From positions 2,706,501 through 2,770,500 of the forward strand of contig CM043942.1 of the NCBI GenBank assembly GCA_014529385.2: a stretch of 64,000 bases of DNA. Reading direction: 5' to 3'. The notes beneath the pieces were generated by a model. The model searched no databases. It was not told where the DNA came from and was given only the letters and a program-made list of their open reading frames with translations. Positions 55,432 to 64,000 of the stretch are shown here, one piece after another. Both the position numbers and the translations under genes were made by a program. The number at the start of each line of letters is the position of its first letter. Within the stretch, counting starts at the first letter, position 1. The DNA is from Adiantum capillus-veneris. Its lineage: Eukaryota; Streptophyta; Polypodiopsida; Polypodiales; Pteridaceae.

Positions 55432-56335
55432 TGTCTAGTCCTTTTTTTCTGGAAAGTGACTCTTGCAACAGCAATGTGCATAATGCATCAAACTTGACAA
55501 CTTCAGGATTTCCTTGGGTCATAAATCTCCAAGTACTAGCAAAAGTCTGGTAAGAATCTGGTAAGGCATCAAGAACAGTCTACACAAGGGAACTGTCTAA
55601 AATGACTTCACCTATAGAAATAAGTTGCTCATTGATATCCTTGACACCAACAAGGAAAGTTTCCATGTCATCTTCCTCATGCATAATCTTCGACTCCAGC
55701 TCTTTATGCAACAATGCAATTTATGCCTCATTGCGGCTTGCATAAAGACCAGCCAGAATATCCCAAGCTTGTTTTGCAGATTTCGTTGAACGAATGTGAG
55801 GAGTAATGGTGTGCTTCACAAACAACACAATCAATGCATAAGCATGCGCATCCTTTACATCCCAACAAGCTTGTTCTACCCTAGGCAAAACAAAACGTGT
55901 TTCATCATGTAAGCCCACATAGGGTAATTGTCCCCATTAATATGTCCTTGGCAACAAACATCTTGAACACAGTTGTGTTGTTGTCAGCCATGGAAAATGC
56001 TTGCACCTGTCATAAAAATTGTCCAAAATGAGGAGAAATTGAGTGAGACCAGCACGTGCTATATAGCACAACCCGCAGTAGACTGTGTAGGACTTGTTAT
56101 GCAGTATTTGGCACTAACAAAAATTCTACACAAAATGACAAAATTGCACGTGCAAACCTAGTTGTAGTGGAAACGGAGGCCAAAATGAGCCCGAATCAGA
56201 AATCTGAGCAGACTGAGATTTCCAAGCCTCTCAAAATTGTCACCTACGAGCGCTCACCAAAGCTCACTCAAAATGGATAAAGTGAGTAAGTGTGTGCTGG
56301 AGCTGCTGGCGATTAAGCCCGGGAGGATGCAACCT
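55432..56335 (-). pseudogene. Copia-D Gag N-terminus and leader
   Basis: Gag begins at ATG near 55990 (MADNNTTVFKMFVAKD) and shows NYPMWAYMMKH in a shifted frame. 55721-55918 reads HAYALIVLFVKHTITPHIRS, a typical copia Gag segment. Several stops. 56000-56335 is leader. Confidence 0.75.
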
Positions 56336-56349
56336 GCTCTGATGCCAAT

Positions 56350-56577
56350 TGTTGGAATTAGGGTTGCGAGAAAACACACATAGCTTGGAGAAGACAAAGG
56401 AAGCTCAAGGCACACAATAGAGAGTTTATTACATAGTGTGCAATGGAAAGATAGATAGCCCTAGAGTAATGGGCATATATACAATGCACGGGGGAAAAAA
56501 CCTCCTAAAGAGGGATATAAATGCCCCGGCAATCCTAGTGTGTTCACACATATCACTACAACATGTATATGGTAACA
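56350..56577 (-). repeat. Copia-D 5' LTR
   Basis: 228 bases, TGTTGGAATTAGGG to ATGGTAACA. Flanked by GCAAC. Confidence 0.92.
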
Positions 56578-56582
56578 GCAAC

Positions 56583-57586
56583 TACTTTCATACAAGTGTT
56601 GAAGTCAAGGACAAGGCAGGCAATAGACCACGCGCAATACGTTCTTAGAACACTCAAGAGCACAAAAAAGGAAGAAAAGATAACATATCTGGGCACTCCA
56701 AAAGTTCTAACCCGGATGGCATACCATGCCATTGGAATGGCAGATAACTTGCCACTAGTCCCAGATCAAAATTCATGGATAGTATCAGCTCAACCTTCTC
56801 CACGAACCACTAGATTGAGGAAGAAAAGGCTATATAAATCAGATGAAGAATTAGCAGAAAGCTCGCCTAAAGCCACGGATGAGGTCATCATTTAGGTTAA
56901 TGAGTATGACAATGAAGAAAAGATGACAAGGAGAGAAGAAATGAAGAAGAAAGCAGTGGCAGCCCATCAGGAAGAACCTCGACAGAAGAAAGCAAGGTTT
57001 GAGAGGGAAAAAGAGTCTTATGAAAGAAGCTACCAAGCTATAGGAGAAAACCCGAAATCATGGATTCCGAGGGAGATCAGGGGTCCAAGGACCAAGAACC
57101 CTACAAAGAAAGTCCCGAAAGATCCTAAGGATTTACTTAAGCGGATGTATGCAAAAGCCGAGGCCTTGAAGATACAGAAAGCTCTAGAAGCATAAAGGAA
57201 AGCAAGCGAAGAATTGGTTGTGAAACAAAGGCAAGTAGAAGTTGCACAACAAAGTGAACCACATCATGAACAAGGAGAGATGTCTCCAAGACCCACTTCA
57301 CCCACTATGGAGCAAGAATACCATCCCATGCCAAGCCCAAGCCCTTCACCAATTGCTAAATCCAATGAAGGCGAGGAAGCAAAGGGGAAAGAGAAGCAAT
57401 AGGAAGAGGCCAATTTTGAACAGCCCAAGGAAATAGAAAAAACTGAAGTTGGACCTTCTACAAAAACCCAAGCAAAATCGGTTGAAGCAGTTACAAACCC
57501 TTAAGAAGAATCAGCTGAACAGTTTAAAGAGCCGCAAGTTGAATCTGCTGGAACGTCTAAGAAACCCCAGGTAGAGCTATTTTTTC
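56583..57586 (+). pseudogene. NA-2a protein, central charged region
   Basis: One frame from the Copia-D border on: TFIQVLKSRTRQAIDHAQ, MAYHAIGMADNLPLVPDQNS, then a Lys/Arg/Glu-rich part (RREEMKKKAVAAHQEEPRQK) and a Ser/Pro-rich part (MPSPSPSPIAKSNEGEEAKG). About 1 kb without a frameshift. The only interruptions are stops at 56893 (TAG), 57193 (TAA), 57400 (TAG) and about 57502 (TAA), each in a Gln-like context such as EA*RKASEE and EKQ*EEANF. Ends at the inserted block at 57587. Confidence 0.6.
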
Positions 57587-57754
57587 TTTTTTAGTGCCTT
57601 TTGGTAGAATTTGACTCATATCCGGCATAATAGTGAGCCATATTGACAAATTTTTTTATGAGTGACATTCCTAGAGTGAGAGAATGTACATATGAGTGTG
57701 AGGAATATATTTGGAAACCACGGATGAGGTCATCATTTAGGTTAATGAGTATGA
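57587..57754 (+). repeat. Duplicated filler block inside NA-2a
   Basis: 57587-57717 is a near-identical copy of 60521-60650. 57718-57754 is an exact copy of 56873-56909. Both pieces lie end to end in the middle of the NA-2a coding frame. The second copy carries the same TAG as its source. Confidence 0.9.
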
Positions 57755-58370
57755 AAAGCAAATGCAGTTAATGACTGAAAAGATGCAAACTGTAGCACTT
57801 AGCTGCAGTGCCAAGGCTAGATAATTGGAATAGGTAATAGATGCTCTACAAGGTGATCTTGAGGACAGGATGAACATTATTGAAGATCTTCAAGCATAGA
57901 TCAAAGAACTAGAAAATGAAGCAGAACAACACCAAGCAGTCCAGGAAAGGTAGCAGAAAGAGATGGACGATTTAGGGGAGCTCCTCACATAGCTGTCAGA
58001 TGCATGCAAAAGAAAGGACCAACAATTGATTGAAGTGACCGATGAACTTTTAAACACTACTCAGGCAGTCCAAAAGATCCAAGTGCAATTAGATGTAGCC
58101 AATGCCTCATTGCAATACTCTGAGAAAAGAATCAATGACTAAGTGGCATTTCTAAGGTGGGTCAAATGAAGTCTACAAGACTTAGTAAAAGACCTTGAAC
58201 TTGAGTTGAAGTTTGAACAAGCACAAAGACGAGACCTTGCCTTAATGCAAGTACAAAACGAAGAGCAGTTTCTCAAGGAAATAGAGGATTTAAAGAGAGA
58301 CAACCAGTTTGCTGAGAGATGGACATATGAAATCTCAAGAGGAGGCAGGAACCTATGAATAGCCAATTAT
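57755..58370 (+). pseudogene. NA-2a protein, coiled-coil region
   Basis: KQMQLMTEKMQTVAL, VIDALQGDLEDRMNIIEDLQ, IKELENEAEQHQAVQER, QLDVANASLQYSEKRIND, DLELELKFEQAQRRDLALMQ. Clear heptad pattern over about 190 residues, in one frame to about 58320. Interruptions are stops only (two TAA, four TAG, then a TGA after VK), most at a Gln-like position. Counterpart of residues 30-270 in NA-2b. Confidence 0.65.
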
Positions 58371-59501
58371 AGACATACCATCAGTATGCTTTGTGGATAT
58401 GGAAACACAACCAACCAAACGGTAGATTGGAGATTCTAAATTCCAGGTACCAATCATCATTGAAGAAGATCAAGTGCCAATGGTCCAGATTTCTAAAGTT
58501 GAAGAAGATTCACTGAAAGAACAAATTTTTCATGAAGTAGATGTTGAATGGAAAGCGTCAATGGATTGGGAGTTGAGAGTTCTCCACTCACTCAATGTAA
58601 CCCAGATCACTCCCAACCAAATCAAAGCTCAATGGCATCAGTAATCACTGCCCTATCCTTTGACAAAGGTGGAGCTACTCTAAGTCAAAGAAAGACTTTA
58701 CAAGGATATGTAGGAAGAAGGTTCAGATGCTCTCCACCCAAAATGAAGAAAGAACTGGCTCAACAAGAACTCATGATATCTCTTTCTATTTACAAGATCA
58801 CCTATAGCAATACAGAAAAACCCTACATTCTGTCATGTACCAAGGGTAAGGACATGGCAGGCACACGATGCATTGAGGAAGAAGAGACTGACTTGGCTCA
58901 ACTACCCAAGACTGTCAGCTCTAGAGTAGGGACCAGCAACGGAGGACTACATGGTGAAAACACTAATGGGCATCATGAATCTCTTCAAAAGACTCCTTGA
59001 CCTCTCATGTGAAATTCTCTATAAAATCTGTAGAATGCTACTTACATGCATTCAATCTTTTCATGAGCCTGAGCAAGTAGGAGACCCATGGATGTCTTTC
59101 CTAGAAGGTAACAAAGGTTTATGCTATGATCTGAGTGGACAGCCCTCAAAAGAAGTCCTTTATGATTTCTATGTTAGATGCATATTCCTACCATCAAGCA
59201 ATATGTTGGCATTCAAGAGGCTTTTTACACAAAATTCTTCACATGGTGGACAAAGATTGTTGGGCCAGTGATCAACAATCTCACATCAAGATTTGTTGGC
59301 TATTCTACCATCGAACTTAAAAACAAAGTCACTATTCAGTTTTTGCAAGTCCCTGACAAAGAAAGACACATCATATATGAAAAATCTTTACATGCACTTA
59401 AGATGGCTTCGTCAACTGTCAACCTGAAAACTACTTCTATCCACAAAACTGTGTCAAGGGACAACACAGTCAAGGAGGGAGAGAATTTAGTAGCAAGCTA
59501 A
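58371..59501 (+). pseudogene. NA-2a protein, conserved C-terminal domain
   Basis: Main frame to about 59195, then the frame of 59178-59501. Motifs shared in order with NA-2b: NPTFCHVPRVRTW, LNYPRL, EDYMVKTL, LLTCIQSF, DPWMSFLEGNKGLCYDL, IFLPS, then IQEAFYTKFFTWW and NLTSRFVGYSTIEL. Stops in the first frame are TAG or TAA at probable Gln and TGA at probable Arg positions. The family is not one I recognise. It has no zinc knuckle, protease or polymerase signature. The end overlaps a purine tract at 59472-59488. Confidence 0.65.
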
Positions 59502-59505
59502 CCCA

Positions 59506-59900
59506 TGTAACATTTTTTGCGGGAGTTCTATTGTAAAAACACTTATTCTTTTGATAAATTGGGAATATTGTAACTCCTATTTTCCAAGTGGATATTGCAA
59601 TCAATGAGCTGGGGCTACAAGCTTCTAGATTGTATAAACTTATCCTTAGTTAGAGCTCCTAGATTACTAGTTTTTGACCAAAGAAACCTTGGCTAAGGTA
59701 TAAAAGCCAATTTTTGTAAGTTATTTTCAAGTTTTTGGATAATAGAAACACAGCGTGAGCTAACGACGCTCACTTCTTGCCTTCTTGCGCTTCCTACTCC
59801 CTTCTCGGTTGTCACATTGCAGTGTTGTCTGTTGTGTTGCAATCGTAGGGAAGAGCTCTACGCATTGACGTAAACATATCATGGTAATCCGTAGCTTTTG
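59506..59900 (+). repeat. NA-2a LTR-like segment (3' LTR, ends uncertain)
   Basis: Follows the purine tract AAGGAGGGAGAG. Non-coding, with TATAAAAG at 59699-59706 followed by CCAATTTTTGTAAG. The same arrangement (TATAAAGGTCATTTTTTGTAA) occurs in the LTR at 63013 onwards. Borders are estimates and no target duplication was identified. Confidence 0.5.
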
Positions 59901-61144
59901 GCATCACTGACATGCGGCCTAATTCCATCATAGGTAGGAGTTTAAGCTAAGAAATCACAAAGTAAGCATAGGCGGGGTATTGGGGCATCATTTCTAAGCA
60001 TATAGATGCATTCGGGGTCAAAAACAACTAGGTCAAAAACTCACTGCTATTAACAATTGCAATTTTTTCACTTGACCTAAAGTGAGATTTGAGACCATAA
60101 ACATGTGTGCTTAGGTCTTATATACATGTCCTAGAAGTTTTGTAACATTCGGATGTCGTTTGATGCTGTATTGATTATGATTTGTTTGTCGATTAGCGAT
60201 TAGCTTTTGATGACTTAAGTCATTTGATTGTAGCTTGTGTTAGATACGAGTTGTCTATTGTTTTCCAAGAGATTGACACCCTCTTGTAGCCTCTATGCAC
60301 TAGTTGAGTCAGCTTTGTCCCATGGATTGACAATTATGTTCATGGTTCTTGCTATATCTATAATAAGACAGGAGTGAGGTTAGAAATCCGTCCCACACGG
60401 GACGACTCAGAATGGAAAGTAGAGAGTAATAGTAGCAGTATATTGCAAGATTCTAAGATACAAGATGATGAAAAACCATGTGTATATTGTAAAAATGTGT
60501 TTTGCCACTTACATTTTTGCTTTTTTAGTGCCTTTTGGTAGAATTTGACTCATATCCGGCATAATAGTGAGCCATATTGACAATTTTTTTATGAGTGACA
60601 TTCCTAGAGTGAGAGCATGTACATATGAGTGTGAGGAATATATTTGGAAAAGAATTTGGCCGATTAATATTAATTTTCAATAATTTTCTTTCTTTTTTAT
60701 CTATAAGGATAAAAAATTAATAAGCAGAGCTAGGGAAGTCGGATTCAAGTTCTGAAAGAACATTTCAAATCTACAAAGAAAGAGTTTCAAGCATGTCAAG
60801 ATTTGGCACATGTCAAGATTTGGGCCAACTTACAACGGACTAAAATTGCAAAATCAAGAGCAATTAATGACCAGATGTCCAAATGACTAGTCATCTGAGC
60901 CATAGGTGATATGTCACAAGAAATGTGTTCAAACTGCATTTAGTCACTTCTGAGAGAGATCTAGAGAGTCTTTTGTGACCTAGAGAACTCCATTGCAGTC
61001 TTTCCTGCTACAACCATACCGGACACCCACACTTCACAAGATTGGACATGTACAATCCCCTTTAGCTCTAGAACACTTGTGAATTTCCAAAAACACCAAC
61101 TAATGCACACAAAAAAATAATCGATCAAACCAAAGTCCAGATTT
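59901..61144 (+). other. NA-2b leader, non-coding
   Basis: No supported ORF. Contains the 130-base block (60521-60650) that was copied into NA-2a. An AT-rich stretch at 60655-60720 resembles 48990-49060. No primer site was recognised with confidence. Confidence 0.55.
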
Positions 61145-62974
61145 GTGAAAAAACAGCCACCTCCTCCTCCTTCAACCTCGCAAAAGAAGTTTATACCTCC
61201 TACAGAAGCAATCGGATACCACGAAGCCTGCCAGGCAGTGGCTGGTTTTGATTACAAGCAAACTTTAAAGGAATTAGAAAGACAGTTCCAGTGTCAGCAC
61301 GTGATGCTGAGTGAAAAGGAAAGGCAGGTACAGGAGGCCCAACAAAATCAAGCATCTGGCCAAGAGGAGTTAGAGAGCCTGAGGGCGCGACTAGAACTCA
61401 CAACGGAGGAAAGAGACCTTGAGCGACAGCAGGCTCAGTCCCTGATCAAAGATTTGGTGGACGTCAGGATAGATTTGACCGCCAAAGAAAAGGAATGCCA
61501 AGAGTTGAAGGCAAGACTACAGAAAGCAACGAACCAGCTTGCCTACGAGAGCGCAAGATTTCAGAGACTTAACAATTCATACAACACTTTCAAAAGCACT
61601 CTGACAACCTTGATGGCGAATCAGGAACCTGTTGGAGCATTGGTCTCCACATCTGACAATGCCACAGAAGTGAACACTATAGTGACACTGAAATCGGAGC
61701 TAGAGCAAGAAAAGCTTCAAAGACAGCTGCTCGTATCACGAATGGTGGCCCAGGCGGCGGCAAATGGGCAAAAGCTAAAAGAAGTGGAGCAGCAACTAGC
61801 TCAAGCAAGCGCCGAATTAGAGACTCAGAAGCAGATCAGTGACACGCTGCTAAAGGAAAAAGAAGATCTACTTTTTCAACAACAAATCAAAGCAGACAAA
61901 GCCAAGAGTCAACCGCAACTGCTGCCCGGACAACAAGTGCCTGATTTGCCTGAAACATCACACCCAGGGCAATAGGAGCATGAATTTGAAGGGCCAGATC
62001 TGGATATAAGAGATGAGCTCAATGAGAGCATTAAGGACATGCCAGAGGGGCCAGCAAAGGAGTACATGCTATATGAAAAGAAGATAATGGAGTCAGTGGC
62101 CCTGGCCTACTTACAGCCAAAAGAGCAAGTGGAAGGATTTGGCCATGAGTACCTCCCGTTTCCTCTGTTATGCCATGAAGCAATTCTGTGGAAAGAAAAG
62201 ATGCGGCCAGCTTTGCCACGAAACAAAGATGGGGGTTACGAAGGCATTGCACTAACAATGGAAGAAGTCCAGATGCTTGTCGACGACCACCCAAAGTGGA
62301 GGCAGAAGTGGTTGGACAAACGGCCACAGGATCTAACCAACTACCACAACGCTTCTCAACATGTACAAATAGATCCTATTTTCTGCCCAATCCCTCGAAG
62401 ACGCACGTGGAAGGATTTCACCAAGTGGAAAGGCTCAAGGCCGCAAAAACTGAATTACCCGGTCTTGAGAGTGCAGCAGCCCCCTACAGTAGCCTACATG
62501 GTCAACACACTGAATTCGACAGTCACCTTGCTGCGGGATGTCCCCGACGTGGCGTGTCAAATGCTAGTAGAGATAGCCCAGATGATCGTCACCTGCATCT
62601 AGGTGTTTAAAGACATTGAAGGCGACGATCATCCGTGGAATCTGTTCTTGGAAGGACACAGAGGGATCTATTGGAATCTCTAGGATTCACCGCCACAACA
62701 CATTTTGATGGCAATGTACTCCAGGATAATGTACCTGCCCTCACACTACTTGCAGACATTCGAAGAGGCCTTCGTCATAGGATTCTTCGAAATTGACTCA
62801 AGGATTTTCCATCCTATGGCGAAGGACCTCAAGGCACGGTACATAGCATACCAACACACGTTGACTGAAAATCTCTTCAGACAGCATCAAGAAGCCCTGG
62901 AAGCTGTCCTTCGAATAAGAAGTTTTTCAGCAACACTTGCTTCATTGGAGCCACATCAACAGCCAAAGCACTGA
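61145..62974 (+). pseudogene. NA-2b protein: coiled coil plus conserved C-terminal domain, three in-frame TAGs
   Basis: One continuous frame of 610 codons including a TGA end at 62972, interrupted only by TAG at 61973, 62600 and 62681. Pro-rich head (MKKQPPPPPSTSQKKF), coiled coil about residues 35-265 (LKELERQFQCQHVMLSEKE, LTAKEKECQELKARLQKATN, LVSRMVAQAAANGQKLKEVE). Then the C-terminal domain with DPIFCPIPRRRTW, KLNYPVL, VAYMVNTL, VTCI-stop-VFKD, DHPWNLFLEGHRGIYWNL-stop, and FEEAFVIGFFEIDSRIF. The TAG at 62600 aligns with CAA (Gln) at 59053-59055 in NA-2a. No similarity to Gag zinc knuckles, PR, RT or IN. Ends 25 bases before a polypurine tract, so it is the only coding part. Function unknown; assembly or RNA binding would be inference. 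Confidence 0.75.
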
Positions 62975-62997
62975 ACATGCACGAGGGCGTGCAAGGA

Positions 62998-63012
62998 TAA
63001 GGAAGGGGGGAG
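62998..63012 (+). other. NA-2b polypurine tract
   Basis: TAAGGAAGGGGGGAG followed directly by TGTTTGGCGG, the start of the LTR. Confidence 0.85.
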
Positions 63013-64000
63013 TGTTTGGCGGATGAAGCAACAAGCGGCCGTTTCCAGAGAAGGATCATATTTTTATGAGAAACCATTGTAAAATTCTTTTGTAAGGAAG
63101 CATCTCTAAGCCGAGAACTTGTCAAAGGATTTATGATTATTCTTATGGGAGCAATTGTATATGCCGGGGCAGTCACTTATCAAAAGATCCCTATATCACG
63201 TGCGTTCAAGAGGTAATTAATAATACCCCAATATGCATACTATACTTACACTGTGAGCCTATTTAAAAAACCCCCACCCCCCTCTAATGTATACATAAAA
63301 GTATACATTTTTATATAATTTGGTCTTTTAATAATCCTCTCAGGTTAACTCATGTGATATCATACACATTCTAAAAAGTGACCGCCCCGGGTTGTATATT
63401 AGAGAGCCAGTTAGAAGTTTAGGAGCTTTTGGCCGGACAAGCCATTTGTAAAGACCTAATCTATAAAGGTCATTTTTTGTAATTTTGAGGATGATCTTTT
63501 TGATGGAAAACTGAGAAGACAGTGTACGTTTGAGAGCTCCTTCTTGTTCCAACTTGTAATCTTCGCCATTGTGGCTACGGTAATCCAAATTCATATTTGT
63601 TTATTGCATTGTGTTCCTCTTACCTTGCTCTTCCATTCAAGTGTAACCATTCAAGATTCGGTGTAGGTTTTCAACTACGATTTTGAGGCCTTAAATCGCT
63701 GTTTTGAGTGTCTATATACGTGTTTTATGTTGTTTTGACCCTAGGAGGGGCTTTAGGGACCTTAAAACGACCCATTAGGATCACCCGTTTGCTGTTTTTG
63801 CTGACTTTGGGACAAACGATCGCGATCTTTGTACCTCTCCAGAATGCTGTGACAGTGATAGCATATGTTCCTGATAATCCTGTGTAGCTTCCCTTCAGGT
63901 TTCGTGCGATTCCGATATGATTTGCATGGTAAACGGGCGTGATGACTGTAGAGCTATGTAGAAGGACATAGGTAGATTACTTGGCGGTAATGCGTTTGAT
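63013..64000 (+). repeat. NA-2b 3' LTR, cut by the window edge
   Basis: Begins TGTTTGGCGGATG after the purine tract. Non-coding to the edge. A C-rich run lies at 63271-63282, and TATAAAGG at 63462-63469 is followed by a T-rich stretch as in the NA-2a LTR-like segment. The other end lies outside the window. Confidence 0.7.

Larger units (their letters stand above)
51528..56577 (-). mobile_element. Copia-D: old, inactive Ty1/copia element
   Basis: 5050 bases, minus strand. LTRs 51528-51732 and 56350-56577 (TGTTGGAATTAGGG ends), perfect target duplication GCAAC (51523-51527 and 56578-56582). The primer site TGGCATCAGAGC (56336-56347) differs from the tRNA-iMet site by one base. Purine tract CTCCAGGGGGGGATA at 51733-51747. 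Coding region broken by many stops and frameshifts. It interrupts the NA-2a protein frame. Confidence 0.92.

Noticed and set aside
61145-61975. A host coiled-coil protein gene
   Set aside because: It lies directly before a polypurine tract and LTR, has no introns, and a diverged copy sits in the neighbouring NA-2a unit. It is an element gene.
56893-62683. Alternative genetic code with TAA/TAG as glutamine
   Set aside because: Intact frames here use CAA and CAG for Gln and terminate normally, and paired copies show CAG or CAA where the other has TAG. Mutation explains this better.
33717-62683. U-to-C RNA editing repairing the stops, as in fern and hornwort organelles
   Set aside because: The pattern would fit, but these are nuclear retroelements and editing of this kind is known from organelles. 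Nothing in the sequence supports it.

Overview
The window is repeat-rich nuclear DNA from a land plant with a large genome. The evidence is plant-type Ty1/copia and Ty3/gypsy retroelements, initiator-Met tRNA primer sites, deep nesting and abundant (GA)n/(CT)n tracts. The scale would suit a fern, lycophyte or gymnosperm, but the species cannot be fixed from this sequence. I see no host gene, no tRNA or rRNA gene and no CRISPR. Almost every base belongs to an LTR retroelement or its remains.

Layout, with working names. 1-6586 is gypsy-1 (minus strand): gag, RT, RNase H and integrase running off the left edge, with its 5' LTR at 5046-6586. 6587-8221 is a decayed gypsy-2 pol (plus). 8222-46160 is gypsy-3 (minus), the outer host of a nest. 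Its gag N-terminus and an LTR-like block lie at the left, IN/RNase H at 10443-12721, and RT, PR and gag C-terminus at 42706-46160. Inserted in gypsy-3 are Copia-A (12722-18246), NA-1 (18350-42705) and a solo LTR (44149-44910). Copia-A is intact, with identical LTRs and an ATAGC target duplication. Inside the 3' LTR of NA-1 sits the 5' part of Copia-B (19404-31188). Copia-B in turn holds GagPR-1 (19821-28796, target duplication AAGAG). Inside the 5' LTR of NA-1 sits Copia-C (37051-42509, target duplication CTTCA). The nest is therefore four elements deep.

46161-46450 is a second gypsy-2-like integrase scrap (plus), followed by a second NA-1 copy (NA-1b, 46451 to about 48805, plus). From about 48806 to the right edge lie two related plus-strand units, NA-2a and NA-2b. 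NA-2a is interrupted by the old, dead Copia-D (51528-56577, target duplication GCAAC).

The most unusual content is three non-autonomous LTR families. GagPR-1 codes for a huge Gag plus protease but no RT or integrase. NA-1 codes only for an acidic, repeat-containing protein that I cannot place. NA-2 codes for a protein with a novel N-terminal region, a long coiled coil and a conserved C-terminal domain, present in two diverged copies. All would need enzymes from other elements to move. A second theme is decay. Most premature stops fall where glutamine is expected (CAA/CAG to TAA/TAG), and four cases are confirmed by comparing copies. This fits C-to-T change at methylated cytosines.
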